A DNA stretch of 64,000 nucleotides from contig JADJOD010000023.1 of NCBI GenBank assembly GCA_016713985.1, forward strand, positions 62,001-126,000, read 5' to 3'. Position numbers and translations under genes: made by a program. A model generated the notes under the pieces. The model was not told where the DNA came from. It saw nothing but the letters and a program-made list of their open reading frames with translations, and ran no database searches. Numbering within the stretch: position 1 is the stretch's first letter; each line of letters starts with the position of its first letter. The stretch comes from Lewinellaceae bacterium. Lineage in GTDB: Bacteria > Bacteroidota > Bacteroidia > Chitinophagales > Saprospiraceae. Positions 1-9,495 of the stretch are shown one piece after another.

Positions 1-408
1 CCCGAGTGAAAAATAACGGAGGCCAAAGCCGATGGATTGCAGTTTGTCGAGGCGCACATAACCCGACAGATAAGCCAGGTAGACATCCTGCAGACCCAGG
101 TTGCGCATCCAGGGGGTGTAGGTTGCGGAAATAGAGACGCGTTTTTCTGCAAACGCCAGTTTCGACGGATTGTAGTGCATGGCGTTGGGGTCAGCAGAAG
201 TGGCAAGGCCGGCATCGCCCATCGCACCGCCGCGTGCGTCCGGCACGATACGGAGGAAAGGAACGGCGGAAGTCACCGCATTGGCGCATTTTTCACCCGT
301 AATGGGGTTGAACCCGTTCTTACATTTCGGTTCAATTTGCGCCTGCAGCGTAGTAGTTCCGCAGCAAATACCGGCGGCTATCAGTGACAAGGCGAGTAAT
401 TTCTTCAT
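1..408 (-). CDS. porV: T9SS outer-membrane protein PorV (LptO), N-terminal part
   Basis: The minus-strand frame opens at an ATG at 408 and runs off the window edge after 136 codons, so only the N-terminal third is present. It begins with a signal peptide (residues 1 to about 24, ending LQAQ). A segment reading AVPFLRIVPDARGGAMGDAG follows, then SADPNAMHYNPSKLAF, both characteristic of PorV. In the family PorV is an outer-membrane beta-barrel that shuttles T9SS cargo to the cell surface and partners the sortase PorU. It lies 82 nt downstream of porU on the same strand, the usual pairing. A TACTTTTG element 46-53 nt upstream may give it its own promoter. The identification is firm despite truncation. 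Confidence 0.93.
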   Translation of the reverse strand, partial: MKKLLALSLIAAGICCGTTTLQAQIEPKCKNGFNPITGEKCANAVTSAVPFLRIVPDARGGAMGDAGLATSADPNAMHYNPSKLAFAEKRVSISATYTPWMRNLGLQDVYLAYLSGYVRLDKLQSIGFGLRYFSLG

Positions 409-454
409 GTTTGCAAATGAATTTAAGTTTCTGATACTTCAGTCAAAAAGTGTG

Positions 455-462
455 CAAAAGTA
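455..462 (-). promoter_or_regulatory. candidate -7 element of a porV promoter
   Basis: TACTTTTG on the minus strand matches the Bacteroidota -7 consensus TAnnTTTG. It lies in the porU-porV gap and would leave a leader of roughly 40 nt. I see no convincing TTTG at the expected -33 spacing, so this is tentative. Confidence 0.35.
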
Positions 463-490
463 CGCCGCCTGAACGGCACTTTGCGGTTGT

Positions 491-3400
491 CTATTTCAAA
501 ATCACTAATTTTTCAAAATCGCTTTCGGCCGTTGCCTGGGCTCCGTCCACACTGGTGCCGCGCACTTTTACGCGGTAGAGGTAAACGCCGCGGGCTAATT
601 GATCGCCGTAGTCGTCCTTGCCGTCCCAGTTAATATCGGTGATCCGGTAGCCGTCTGCCTGGGCGGAATGGATCAGCGTTTTTACTAATTTGCCCGATAC
701 GGTAAATATACTCACCTGCACGTCAAGCACCTGACCCGAGAGATTGTGCTCAAACTGGAAATTCGTATTCGTGGTGAAGGGATTCGGGTAATTCAATACG
801 TGATCAAGCGCGGCTTTGCCGTCTTCCGCGACGACAAATTCGGTGTACCCCTCGCCCGAATTATTGGCAATGTCCCAGCCTTTTACACTCAGGGTATGAC
901 GACCGGTAGCGAGGTTGCGCAGCGGGTAAATGGCCTGTCCCTTGCGGAAATTGTCCTGTTCGCTTTCGTAAAAATCGTTCAACACAATGGTTTCCAGCAC
1001 ATTACCATCCAATACGGCGGTCAGGTCGTGGCCCAGGCTGACCCCGCTTACGTTCATGCCGTAGTCGTCGGAGCACCTCACCAATACCTTCGGATCGTTG
1101 TCCGTAATACCGCCGAATACAAAAGCATCCGTATTGAGGAACGGTATTACCAGCGGCGGCTGGTCGTCCTGCACCAAGTTGGCGTTGCCGCCGATCACGA
1201 TGTTATCATCGGCGCCGGCGGCGTCGAGCGGGGTTCCGTTTTCTGCATAGTAACTGATTTTCCCTTTGCCGTAAGCATAGTTGATGTCTTTGGGCACGAT
1301 AAAATCAATCTTGAACCGGCCACCCGTCACCGTTGCGCTGCCTTTAAAAATAATGTTGCGCTGCACATTGAACGACCGTACGATGCTGCCGGGGTCCTGC
1401 CCGAGGGTTTGCAGGTTTTGTGATTTATCGTACACAGACACCGACACTTTGCCGTTAAAATCGCTCAGGAGGTTGCTCAACGTATCGGTCACGATACCTT
1501 CAAGGCTCACCGGCATCAGCGCCTTGATCGTGTCAGGTTGGCCTGCTGCCACGTCTTTTCCATTAATTTTTGTGGTGAAAACCCGGTATTCGGGCATGGC
1601 GAGGTACATGGCCGGGTCGCCCAGCAGCGTAAAACGCCGGGCATTTTCCACTTCCGAAGTCAGGTTGTTTTTGGCATCTTTCAGGATGTCTCCGATGGTG
1701 CGGTACTGGCCGTTTATTCTGCGAAAAAGGACGTTTTGCACCGCATCGGTGAGTTTTTCGTTGCCGCTGATAAACACCGCGCGCACCGTGGTAAACAGCG
1801 CTATGGCGCCTGCTTTGGTTTTGGTCAGGGACTGTTCGCCGCCGGTGAGCGTTTTATAATCGTCGTACCCTCCGAACGAACAGGTGGCCGTGATAATGAG
1901 CGGATAGCGGTTCGGATTGTCCCAGCCCGAAATGTCGTTGTTGTCGATCACGCGCTCCTGCGCCCACCCGCGCGGGCCGCCGTGGCCGATGTATTGGGTG
2001 ACGAGGTTGCCTTTGAATATGTTGGAGTTGATGGCGGATTTGGCGTCCGGGTAACGCTGCCCGCCGGAGGTGGCCACCTGCTGGTAAGCATCAAAATAGA
2101 TTTTTTCGATGTTGAACCATTTTTCCGCGTTGGCGGTCAGGTTGGCGAGGTCGTCCGCCTGGTTGATGTGTGGGTTGCCGTCTTCATCGTCGGCGATAAA
2201 GACGTTGCGGAGGTGCCAGTCGCCCAGCGTCGACGCCTCTTTGTCATAGGCAATGATTTTGTCTACGATGGCCTGCGCGTCGGCCGCGCTGCCGCTGGTG
2301 AGTCGCCCGACGGCAATATCTAATTTGCCCCCGAGTGTGCCGCCTTCTTCGGGACTGAGCAGTCCGAAATAATCGTCGGAAGGATATGCCCGGATCGGGT
2401 CGAAGGATTCTGCGGTTTCAAATACCGGCACAAAATCCTTGTTGATATCACTTTCGGTGTTGTTGCGCGGGTCGAAAGAACCGTCGCCAAACAACAGCAG
2501 CCATTCAAATTTGTCGGGATTGCGCTCCAGCAGCATCCGGGCGAAGTCGCGTATGGCGGTCGGGTCTTTTCCGCCGGAGGAAAATTCGTTGTACAGTTGG
2601 TTGACATTCACCAGTACCACGTCGAGGCCGCTGAAGGTACGGCGGTGTTCGGCGAGTTGTGCTGCCTGCGCTTCAAAATCGGGGTGATAAACGATCGCCA
2701 TGTGTACGTTTTCAACTCCGTGCAGGTTTTGTGCGGCGATTTTTCCGGCTGTTATGTCCGGTTTAAGGAAAGTGGCATTGTCGTAAAAAGCGACAAAATT
2801 GCGCAGGACGCCCTGCGTATTCGCGCCAAACTCCACACTCGTGCCGTTTTGTGTTTTTTGCTGCAAAAACGGCCTTTGCGGGTCCGTGATATCCCAAACG
2901 GCCAGGTTGACGCCGCTTACGCCCGACAGCCGGAACGTGGTGGCGGGTTGTGTAAGGGTCTGTTTGTCACGGAATTCCATCATTTGCCCGGCCATTGTCA
3001 GCCGCCGGCGGGCATTGGTTTCGATATAATCGAGCCAGCCTTCACTCTGCTGGCCGGTTGGCAGGTATTCGACGTTGACGTCGATTTTGTCGGTGCCGGT
3101 GGGTTGAAAATTGCCCCGAACGACACCCAGCGTGGCATAACTCGCTTCGTTATTGCTCACCGTGACGCTACCGATATTTCCGGAAAATGAATTCCCGTCG
3201 GCAGTCAGGCGTACCGTGGAGCCGGAGGTGCCGCAGCCGCAGCGGCCGGCAAAATCCATACGAAACCGCGCGGAACTGCCCGCCACCAGGTTGGGAAAAT
3301 CAAAAGAGTAGTCGCGTTCGCGGGTCTGGAAAAAATAATCGCCAAACCATTTTTTACCCGAACCCTGCGCCGAAACGAAAAAATCCAGCAGGTTGGTCCG

Positions 3401-4360
3401 TTCGTCTTCTATACGACGTACGTCGTCGAACTCCTCGGTCGTCACGGATGCCGGCACGCTGCTTTGTTCGGTGATGCGCAGGCCGTTGCCGTCACCGGTT
3501 TTTACAAAATACCAGGCATACGGGTCGTACAGGTTTTTGCGAATGGTAAGTTCGGGGTCCGAATTGCTCACGCGGTACAACCAGGGGTCCGGGCCAACGG
3601 CGTAAAACAGGATGTAGTCGCCGGCGTCGAATTTGCCGTCGGCTTCACCCACCACCTGGATGACGTTTTCGATCAGGTCATCGGGGCGGCTGTCGCCGTT
3701 TTTTTCCGCCAGCATGGCCCCGCCGTTGCCAAACAGGCGGATCGTCCGGGGATCGAGGTTATCGAGGTTGCTGATTCCGAGGGTGTTTTTGAGGAACGTA
3801 TAGTCGAGTTTGTAAACACCCGATGCGGCGACGCCGAACTTATAGGCGGCGCCGGTGCTCAAGGCCGAGTTATAGGTAAACGGGCCGCCCCGTTCGGTCA
3901 CGGACACCGGTTCGGGCGTGATCCGAACGTTCAGGGTAAACGACGTAACCCGTTCAAAACCGTTTCCTGCGCGGCGAACGGGTATAAAATACACCTGGCC
4001 GTAAAACTTGTTGCGCTCCTGCGCCACTTTTGTCGTCAGCAGCAGTTCACTACCCAGCAGCGCGTCGTCGGCAGAAGGTTTTTTGGAAAACGCTTCGTAT
4101 TGCGCAGAAACCACGTCTACCGTGATTCTGGAAGGGCCTGCGAGCAAAAATTGTTCGGAAAAATAAGGCAGGGTCGGGGCTTCGTCGCTGAAAGAACCGC
4201 CGTTAAAATGCCAAATCTCCAGTACATCGCCCCCGGAAAGGGTATGTTTAACGGGTTCGTTGTCCCAGTTGAGCGTGTGCTGAATGGTGAATGACGATTG
4301 CGCCTGCAGCGCGGCAGCGCCGGCGAGTACCAAAAAACAGGAGAGAAGTTGATTCTTCAT
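491..4360 (-). CDS. porU: T9SS C-terminal signal peptidase/sortase PorU (C25 family)
   Basis: The protein is about 1,289 aa, close to the size of PorU proteins. I chose the ATG at 4360 because a clean signal peptide (MKNQLLSCFLVLAGAAALQAQ) follows; the frame extends five codons further. The gingipain-like C25 domain lies in the middle-to-C-terminal part. Its probable catalytic His is in IGHGGPRGW (about residue 792) and Cys in TATCSFGG (about 827). The C-terminus has a YPNPF-type Ig-like sorting domain ending in LVILK. PorU cleaves C-terminal signals of T9SS cargo and attaches it to A-LPS at the outer membrane. It is followed by porV, its known partner. No frame damage is seen. Confidence 0.94.
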   Translation of the reverse strand: MKNQLLSCFLVLAGAAALQAQSSFTIQHTLNWDNEPVKHTLSGGDVLEIWHFNGGSFSDEAPTLPYFSEQFLLAGPSRITVDVVSAQYEAFSKKPSADDALLGSELLLTTKVAQERNKFYGQVYFIPVRRAGNGFERVTSFTLNVRITPEPVSVTERGGPFTYNSALSTGAAYKFGVAASGVYKLDYTFLKNTLGISNLDNLDPRTIRLFGNGGAMLAEKNGDSRPDDLIENVIQVVGEADGKFDAGDYILFYAVGPDPWLYRVSNSDPELTIRKNLYDPYAWYFVKTGDGNGLRITEQSSVPASVTTEEFDDVRRIEDERTNLLDFFVSAQGSGKKWFGDYFFQTRERDYSFDFPNLVAGSSARFRMDFAGRCGCGTSGSTVRLTADGNSFSGNIGSVTVSNNEASYATLGVVRGNFQPTGTDKIDVNVEYLPTGQQSEGWLDYIETNARRRLTMAGQMMEFRDKQTLTQPATTFRLSGVSGVNLAVWDITDPQRPFLQQKTQNGTSVEFGANTQGVLRNFVAFYDNATFLKPDITAGKIAAQNLHGVENVHMAIVYHPDFEAQAAQLAEHRRTFSGLDVVLVNVNQLYNEFSSGGKDPTAIRDFARMLLERNPDKFEWLLLFGDGSFDPRNNTESDINKDFVPVFETAESFDPIRAYPSDDYFGLLSPEEGGTLGGKLDIAVGRLTSGSAADAQAIVDKIIAYDKEASTLGDWHLRNVFIADDEDGNPHINQADDLANLTANAEKWFNIEKIYFDAYQQVATSGGQRYPDAKSAINSNIFKGNLVTQYIGHGGPRGWAQERVIDNNDISGWDNPNRYPLIITATCSFGGYDDYKTLTGGEQSLTKTKAGAIALFTTVRAVFISGNEKLTDAVQNVLFRRINGQYRTIGDILKDAKNNLTSEVENARRFTLLGDPAMYLAMPEYRVFTTKINGKDVAAGQPDTIKALMPVSLEGIVTDTLSNLLSDFNGKVSVSVYDKSQNLQTLGQDPGSIVRSFNVQRNIIFKGSATVTGGRFKIDFIVPKDINYAYGKGKISYYAENGTPLDAAGADDNIVIGGNANLVQDDQPPLVIPFLNTDAFVFGGITDNDPKVLVRCSDDYGMNVSGVSLGHDLTAVLDGNVLETIVLNDFYESEQDNFRKGQAIYPLRNLATGRHTLSVKGWDIANNSGEGYTEFVVAEDGKAALDHVLNYPNPFTTNTNFQFEHNLSGQVLDVQVSIFTVSGKLVKTLIHSAQADGYRITDINWDGKDDYGDQLARGVYLYRVKVRGTSVDGAQATAESDFEKLVILK

Positions 4361-4751
4361 AAGCCTTCCGAACACGATTTACAAGATGGAGAAATGCACA
4401 ATTTAAATTTGATACTGATTGCCGCCCGGCATCCCCCGCACCCGTTAATCCAATTTGAGATTCGTGACAGCATGGTGCACGGACGTGGAGGAGGGTTGCC
4501 CGATACGGTATGTTTTTTGGTCAAAAACAATTATCGGGAAAAGTTGATTTTTCCACGTCGTACAAAAAACGGTTTGGCTCATATCAGCACTTTGCACTTT
4601 CCCGGCAGCGCCCTACATTCGCCGGTGTAACGTGAACCTCTGGTTCCTGTGCTCTGCGTTGCGAACCGGAGGTTCGCGTTACAACCAAACCAAATGCGAA
4701 CCGGAGGTTCGCGTTACAACCAAATTTTATGCGGACCGGAAGGTTCACCCA
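4361..4751. other. intergenic region between divergent porU and tdh
   Basis: No gene is supported in these 391 nt. The porU-proximal half should hold the porU promoter but I see no clear consensus element. The tdh-proximal part (4627-4749) is made of REP-like palindromes described separately, the last of which reaches to within 2 nt of the tdh start codon. Confidence 0.6.
4627..4749 (+). repeat. REP-like palindrome cluster, 35-bp period
   Basis: Two near-identical direct copies of the palindrome GCGAACCGGAGGTTCGCG, each followed by TTACAACCAAA, start at 4661 and 4696. A degenerate third copy starts at 4731, so the three starts are exactly 35 nt apart. A degenerate inverted copy sits at 4627-4646. 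The 7-bp arms with a GGA centre can form hairpins. The same architecture with different stem bases occurs at 25092-25169 and 45186-45237. Confidence 0.8.
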
Positions 4752-5723
4752 ATGATGAAAAACGACCGCATCCTTATTATCGGCGCCGGAGGGCAAATCG
4801 GCGCGGTACTTACCGAAGCCCTGCGCGAAGTTTACGGCCCCGACCACGTCATCGCCACCGACCTCCGCGCCCTGGAGGGGCAAAACGGCCCCACGGAAAT
4901 TGTCAACGCCCTCGACGCGCCCGCCCTCGAAGAAGTGGTGAAAAAATGGGGGATCAGCCAAATCTATCACCTCGCCGCCATCCTGAGCGCTACGGGTGAA
5001 AAAGACCCCATGCGTGCCTGGGACATCAATATGCGCAGCTTGTTCAACGTGTTGGAAATCAGCCGCCAGCACAATCTTTCAAAGGTATATTTCCCTTCGT
5101 CCATCGCCGTTTTCGGGCGGGAAGCCGCCCACCGGAATACGCCGCAGTATGAGGTTTTGATCCCCGAAACCGTCTACGGCATCAGCAAGGTAGCCGGCGA
5201 AAACTGGGCGAACTACTATTTCCGGCGCTACGGCCTCGACGTCCGGTCCATGCGTTATCCGGGCATCATCGGTTACCAAAGTATGCCCGGCGGCGGCACC
5301 ACGGATTACGCCGTCGACATCTACCACTACGCCGTTCAACAAAAACCTTACGCGTGTTTTTTGAGCCAGGATACCAGCCTGCCCATGCTTTATATGCCCG
5401 ATGCCATTCGCGGCACCCTCGAACTGATGTAGGCCCCCGCCGAACACATTTCTGTGCGCACGAGTTACAACCTCGCGGGTATGAGTTTTACACCGGCGGA
5501 AATCGCGGAAAGTATCCGCAAACAGGTGCCGGATTTCAAAATCAGTTACCAACCCGACTTCCGGCAGGCCATCGCCGATTCCTGGCCGGCTTCCATCGAC
5601 GATTCCGCCGCCCGCAACGACTGGGGCTGGAAACCGGAGTTCGACCTGGACGCCATGACAAAAGATATGTTGTATCACCTGGGCAGGAAATACCGGTTGG
5701 AAGGGGTGGATGAAGGCCAGTAA
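4752..5723 (+). pseudogene. tdh: NAD-epimerase-type L-threonine 3-dehydrogenase, in-frame TAG
   Basis: The protein matches the short-chain (epimerase-like) threonine dehydrogenase of Bacteroidota, which oxidises L-threonine to 2-amino-3-ketobutyrate with NAD. A Rossmann motif IIGAGGQIGAVL lies near residue 9. The catalytic YGISK motif is near residue 140, and PGGGTTDYAVDIYHYAV follows. Reading is interrupted by TAG at 5430-5432 directly after RGTLELM. The same frame then continues with APAEHISVRTSYNLAGMSF to the expected C-terminus at 5723. One substitution, for example from GAG, explains it. TAG is a normal stop elsewhere here (for example at 49737-49739), so recoding is unlikely. The start at 4752 is used because upstream sequence is repeat-derived; 4755 is equally possible. 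Confidence 0.88.
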
Positions 5724-5729
5724 GGGCGC

Positions 5730-6698
5730 TCAGCAGCAACCTCCGCCGTCGTAAAACCAGGTGGACGGTGAAATAAATATATCGGACCGCCCGAGTGAAG
5801 CCAATGCCCCTGCGGTTTTGTCGCACACGGCCAGCGGCTGGTTTTGGTTCAGAACGTGGCCTTTGCGGTCGTCGAAATAGTCGTCCGTTCCAAAATAAAT
5901 CGCCGTTTTGCCGGTGAATACACACGGGCCGTCGGAGGGCATGGGGTCTTTGATGGCGCAGACTTCCACACTTTCTATAAAAATCAGTTCGGGCGTATCG
6001 TATTGTCCGGGCGCCAGCACCCGGTAAGGGCGTTTGGCGCGTATTTCCACGGTGCCGAAGCCGGTGTCGGTGATCATTTTAATATATTCCTGAAGCGGCA
6101 GGGCGCCGGAAAGGCAAAGCGCGCGCAGGCGTTCGTCGTCGCGCAGGTTTTCGGGCATAACCTGGTCGCAAACGGGATCGGAGAGTACAAGCCGGCCGCG
6201 GGGTTTCAGCACCCTGTACATTTCTTTCAGTGCGCGGCGGAGGTCTTCCGTTTCAAAAATATTGAACAGGCAGTTTTGTGCGGCAATGTCCACGGAATTG
6301 TCCATGACCGGCAGATCGAGGGCGTTTCCTTTGTGAATTTCCACAAATTCTGCGCGGAACCAGTCGTTTTCCCGCTCCGCCCGGAGCAGGTTGTCGCGGC
6401 AAGCATGCATCATTTCATCCACGACATCGACACCGATGACCGCGCCGGGGCGCCGGCTGAAGTAGGCAAATTGCAGGAGCTCCATACCACCGCCCACGCC
6501 GACGTACAAAGCGGACGGGTTGTTGACCAGGTCACGCGGATTTACCGTGCTGCCACAGCCGTAATTCATTTCCAGCATTTTTTTGGGAACGGAAAGCCCC
6601 GGCAATTGCCACACGGGAGTTGTTGTGCAGCACAACCCCACCTGCGGTTTGAGCGCGGCTTCTTTATACACATCGACGGTAGTATCCAGATATGACAT
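5730..6698 (-). CDS. arsM: Arsenite S-adenosylmethionine methyltransferase ArsM
   Basis: This is a 322-aa class I methyltransferase. A SAM-binding motif, LYVGVGGGMEL, lies at about residues 64-74. Three conserved cysteines fit those that bind As(III) in ArsM enzymes: YGCGS (Cys48), AAQNCLFN and RALCLSGAL. The protein ends in WFYDGGGCC, a glycine/cysteine tail I associate with the ArsM type found with arsenosugar synthesis genes. The ATG at 6698 is chosen because it gives MSYLDTTVDVYKEAA, typical of the family; the frame extends upstream without similarity. No arsR, arsS or arsenic transporter gene is adjacent, so it appears orphan. It is transcribed towards tdh with only 6 nt between them. 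Confidence 0.85.
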   Translation of the reverse strand: MSYLDTTVDVYKEAALKPQVGLCCTTTPVWQLPGLSVPKKMLEMNYGCGSTVNPRDLVNNPSALYVGVGGGMELLQFAYFSRRPGAVIGVDVVDEMMHACRDNLLRAERENDWFRAEFVEIHKGNALDLPVMDNSVDIAAQNCLFNIFETEDLRRALKEMYRVLKPRGRLVLSDPVCDQVMPENLRDDERLRALCLSGALPLQEYIKMITDTGFGTVEIRAKRPYRVLAPGQYDTPELIFIESVEVCAIKDPMPSDGPCVFTGKTAIYFGTDDYFDDRKGHVLNQNQPLAVCDKTAGALASLGRSDIFISPSTWFYDGGGCC

Positions 6699-6843
6699 GG
6701 GTAAAAGTGATTTTGCAGGCAAATAAAAAGATTGAAAACGAGTGGACGCCGGAAACATACGCAAAATGTCCGGATGCGGATTTTTTGCATCTTTTTGTGT
6801 GCTCCCGGAAGAAGCGCGATATTTGCCCGAAATCTCCCGCAAA

Positions 6844-8826
6844 ATGGCTGCGAAAAACAAAGTAAATCCCAAAAACCTTACCGCTAAAAAAGTCCCCGCT
6901 TCCACTCCCCCGGCGGCGAACCGCTCCCGGCAAACCCCGCCGCAACTGACCGACACCTTCCGGCCGGGCTTCTGGCAGGAACAGTGGATGCCGGCGCTGG
7001 CCCTTGTGGTACTGGCATTTGTATTGTACGGGGCATCATTGTCTTTTGGATATGTGCTTGACGATCAGATGGTTATATGGGAAAACACCTACGTCCAGAA
7101 AGGATTTTCCGGCTTGCGGGATATTTTTGCTTTTGACAGTTTTATGGGTTTTTTCCAGAAACAACAATCGTTGTTCCTGCTGGAAGGCGGGCGTTACCGC
7201 CCCTTGTCGCTCGCAACATTTGCGATGGAGGTCGGGATGTTTGGCAAAGACAACATCAACCTCGCGCACATCAGCCATTTTATCAATATCCTGTTGTACG
7301 GACTGACGGGGGTTTTGCTTTTCCGCATTTTGCTGGGTTTGTTTCCGGTGAAAGAAGGCGGGCATATATTTTTCAGCCTGCCCTTTCTGGCGGCGCTTAT
7401 TTTTATGCTGCATCCGCTTCATTCCGAATGTGTTGCAAACATAAAAGGACGCGACGAAATCCTCGCGTTGTTGTGCAGCCTCGCGGCATTGTGGGCCACG
7501 CTCAAATATTTCGACACCAACCGGAGTTCCTTTCTGCTGCTGTCCGGCCTGTTCCTGTTTCTCGGCCTGATGTCCAAAGAAAACGCGCTGACCTTTCTGG
7601 CGGTTATACCCGTCACGGTGTGGTTTTTCTGCCCCTCCCCCGCCCTGAAAGGAAGAATGTTTAATGCTTTTGCACCTTTGATGGCGGCAACCCTGTTGTT
7701 TATCCTGATACGTTACCGCGCCCTGGGTTTTATGCTCGACCACGGCAAGGCGGTTAACGATGTGATGAATGATCCTTTCCTGGGTATGAACAGCGGCGAA
7801 AAATCGGCGACCATATTTCTTACGCTCGGCTGGTATGTAAAATTATTGTTCTACCCGCACCCGCTCACACACGACTACTATCCCTACCACGTGCCGAAAG
7901 TGAACTGGTCGGATTGGCGGGCACTGGCCTCGCTGGCCTTGTACCTCGGTATGGGAGTATGGGCCATGTTCAATTTTAAGAAGCGCAATGTGTTGACTTA
8001 CAGCATTTTATTTTGGCTGCTCACCCTCAGCATCGTGTCAAACCTGTTCGTGTCGGTCGGCACTTTTATGAACGAACGTTTTGCCTATATGCCCTCGGTG
8101 GCGTTCTGCATTTTTGCCGCCTGGATCATGAGCCGAAAACTGCCCGAATGGCTCAAAGAGCAGCCCGACCGGCCGGCCATCCTGAGCGCCGGACTGATGG
8201 TGCTGGTCGCTGGATTTTTCGGCTTTCGCACCCTGGTGAGGGTGCCCGACTGGAAAGATGCCATGTCGCTGAACAAGGCCGCAATCCGGGTATCGTACAA
8301 CAGCGCCCGTTCGCATTGTTTTTACGTAACTTCCTTGTACAAAGAGGTTTATCAGGGAACAAAAGACCCCAAATTAAAGGCGCCCTTAGTTGATACCATG
8401 GAGTACCACATCAAACGGTCGCTGGAGATCAACCCCAATTACAGCGCCGCATTAGTGATGCGTTCGGCCGTCGCGGCAGCCCGCTTCGATCTCGATCACC
8501 AGTTGGACAAGTTGTTCCACGAGTTCGAATACATCATGGAGCGGATACCCTACAACAATAACTTCCGCAGTTTCCTCGATCAATACATGAAATACCTCGA
8601 CGGCTCGAATGCCGACAAATACGTGGCATTTTGCCACCGCGCGGGTTATGATTTTTATTTCAAGCAGAAAAACGATGCCGAAACGGCGCTCCATTTCCTG
8701 CAGTTCGGCATCGACCGCCAAACGGAAGATATCCGGCTGCTGGACGACGCTGCCGAAGTATACGCCGCAATGGGCAATAAGGCCAAAGCAGCCGAAATGA
8801 AAGCCCGGGCGGATGCGCAACGTTGA
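6844..8826 (+). CDS. TMTC-like integral membrane glycosyltransferase with C-terminal TPR region
   Basis: This is a 660-aa protein. A cytosolic Lys/Pro-rich N-terminus is followed by about ten predicted membrane helices (residues about 45-465). The first periplasmic loop carries FGYVLDDQMVIWEN, the acidic pair expected of GT-C glycosyltransferases. GGRYRPLSLATFAMEV and LHPLHSECVANIKGRDEILA match the DUF1736/TMTC family. The C-terminal 180 residues are soluble and helical, resembling tetratricopeptide repeats. By family analogy it may transfer a mannose-type sugar to exported proteins; the substrate is unknown. The ATG at 6844 is preferred because the longer frame runs back into the arsM promoter region. 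The heptamer array begins 4 nt after its stop. Confidence 0.72.
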   Translation: MAAKNKVNPKNLTAKKVPASTPPAANRSRQTPPQLTDTFRPGFWQEQWMPALALVVLAFVLYGASLSFGYVLDDQMVIWENTYVQKGFSGLRDIFAFDSFMGFFQKQQSLFLLEGGRYRPLSLATFAMEVGMFGKDNINLAHISHFINILLYGLTGVLLFRILLGLFPVKEGGHIFFSLPFLAALIFMLHPLHSECVANIKGRDEILALLCSLAALWATLKYFDTNRSSFLLLSGLFLFLGLMSKENALTFLAVIPVTVWFFCPSPALKGRMFNAFAPLMAATLLFILIRYRALGFMLDHGKAVNDVMNDPFLGMNSGEKSATIFLTLGWYVKLLFYPHPLTHDYYPYHVPKVNWSDWRALASLALYLGMGVWAMFNFKKRNVLTYSILFWLLTLSIVSNLFVSVGTFMNERFAYMPSVAFCIFAAWIMSRKLPEWLKEQPDRPAILSAGLMVLVAGFFGFRTLVRVPDWKDAMSLNKAAIRVSYNSARSHCFYVTSLYKEVYQGTKDPKLKAPLVDTMEYHIKRSLEINPNYSAALVMRSAVAAARFDLDHQLDKLFHEFEYIMERIPYNNNFRSFLDQYMKYLDGSNADKYVAFCHRAGYDFYFKQKNDAETALHFLQFGIDRQTEDIRLLDDAAEVYAAMGNKAKAAEMKARADAQR

Positions 8827-8830
8827 GGAC

Positions 8831-9018
8831 GGTGGACGGTGGACGGTGGACGGTGGACGGTGGACGGTGGACGGTGGACGGTGGACGGTGGACGGTGGAC
8901 GGTGGACGGTGGACGGTGGACGGTGGACGGTGGACGGTGGACGGTGGACGGTGGACGGTGGACGGTGGACGGTGGACGGTAGACGGTGGACGGTGGACGG
9001 TGGACGGTGGTGGACGGT
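8831..9018 (+). repeat. heptamer tandem array (GGTGGAC)n, left arm
   Basis: About 25 uninterrupted copies of the 7-mer GGTGGAC run from 8831 to 9009, with one GGTAGAC variant at 8978-8984. A short out-of-phase tail continues to about 9018. Because seven is not a multiple of three, every frame encodes the same 7-residue repeat; those reading frames are by-products. The reverse complement of the same unit forms the array at 9496-9574, so the two enclose the gene between them. Confidence 0.97.
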
Positions 9019-9054
9019 GAAAAAATGAAATTTAACCGTAAAAATCTGATAACC

Positions 9055-9414
9055 ATGGGGAAATTTAAAGACCTGCGGGTTTGGCATGATGCTATGGAAC
9101 TCGCTGAAAAAATTTATCGCATTACGCAAGAACCTTCATTTTCAAAAGATTTTGGCTTGCGCGATCAAATCAGACGAGCTGTTGTTTCCATCTCTTCTAA
9201 CATTGCAGAAGGTGACGAGCGAGGCACTAACCGTGAATCTATCCATTTTTTTCATATTGCCAAAGGTTCGACAGCAGAAGTTATCACACAACTTAATATC
9301 GCCAACCGGATCGGTTATGTGGAAACCGACACATTACAACTACTTGAAAATCATGCAGAAAAAATCCGGGCATCCCTGAAAAGCTTGATTCAGGCAAGGG
9401 GTGGAAACAATTAA
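9055..9414 (+). CDS. Four-helix-bundle protein (S23 / 23S rRNA intervening-sequence family)
   Basis: This is a 119-aa, almost wholly helical protein. MGKFKDLRVWHDAMELAEKI is the family N-terminal signature, and GLRDQIRRAVVSISSNIAEG (about residues 40-59) is the conserved central motif. The family was first found encoded in intervening sequences of 23S rRNA genes and shares its fold with the Avd accessory protein of diversity-generating retroelements. Its biochemical role is not established. It is more AT-rich than its neighbours and sits alone between two inverted heptamer arrays, which suggests insertion as a unit. The ATG at 9055 gives the standard N-terminus; an in-frame ATG at 9025 would add ten residues. 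Confidence 0.85.
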   Translation: MGKFKDLRVWHDAMELAEKIYRITQEPSFSKDFGLRDQIRRAVVSISSNIAEGDERGTNRESIHFFHIAKGSTAEVITQLNIANRIGYVETDTLQLLENHAEKIRASLKSLIQARGGNN

Positions 9415-9495
9415 ATACATGGCCCGGAATAGTTTATTTTATCATTTGTAAAAGCGATCTAACTTGTGGTTGATGACTTTACGGCTTGGCTCGTA

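Noticed and set aside
5430..5432. TAG as a recoded codon (for example pyrrolysine)
   Set aside because: TAG serves as a normal stop for the helicase gene, there is no sign of pyl genes, and the position corresponds to an ordinary surface residue of the family.
8813..9056. Reading frames of GRWTVDG-type or HRPPSTV-type repeats on both strands
   Set aside because: They are translations of the heptamer array in every frame, with no start context or similarity.
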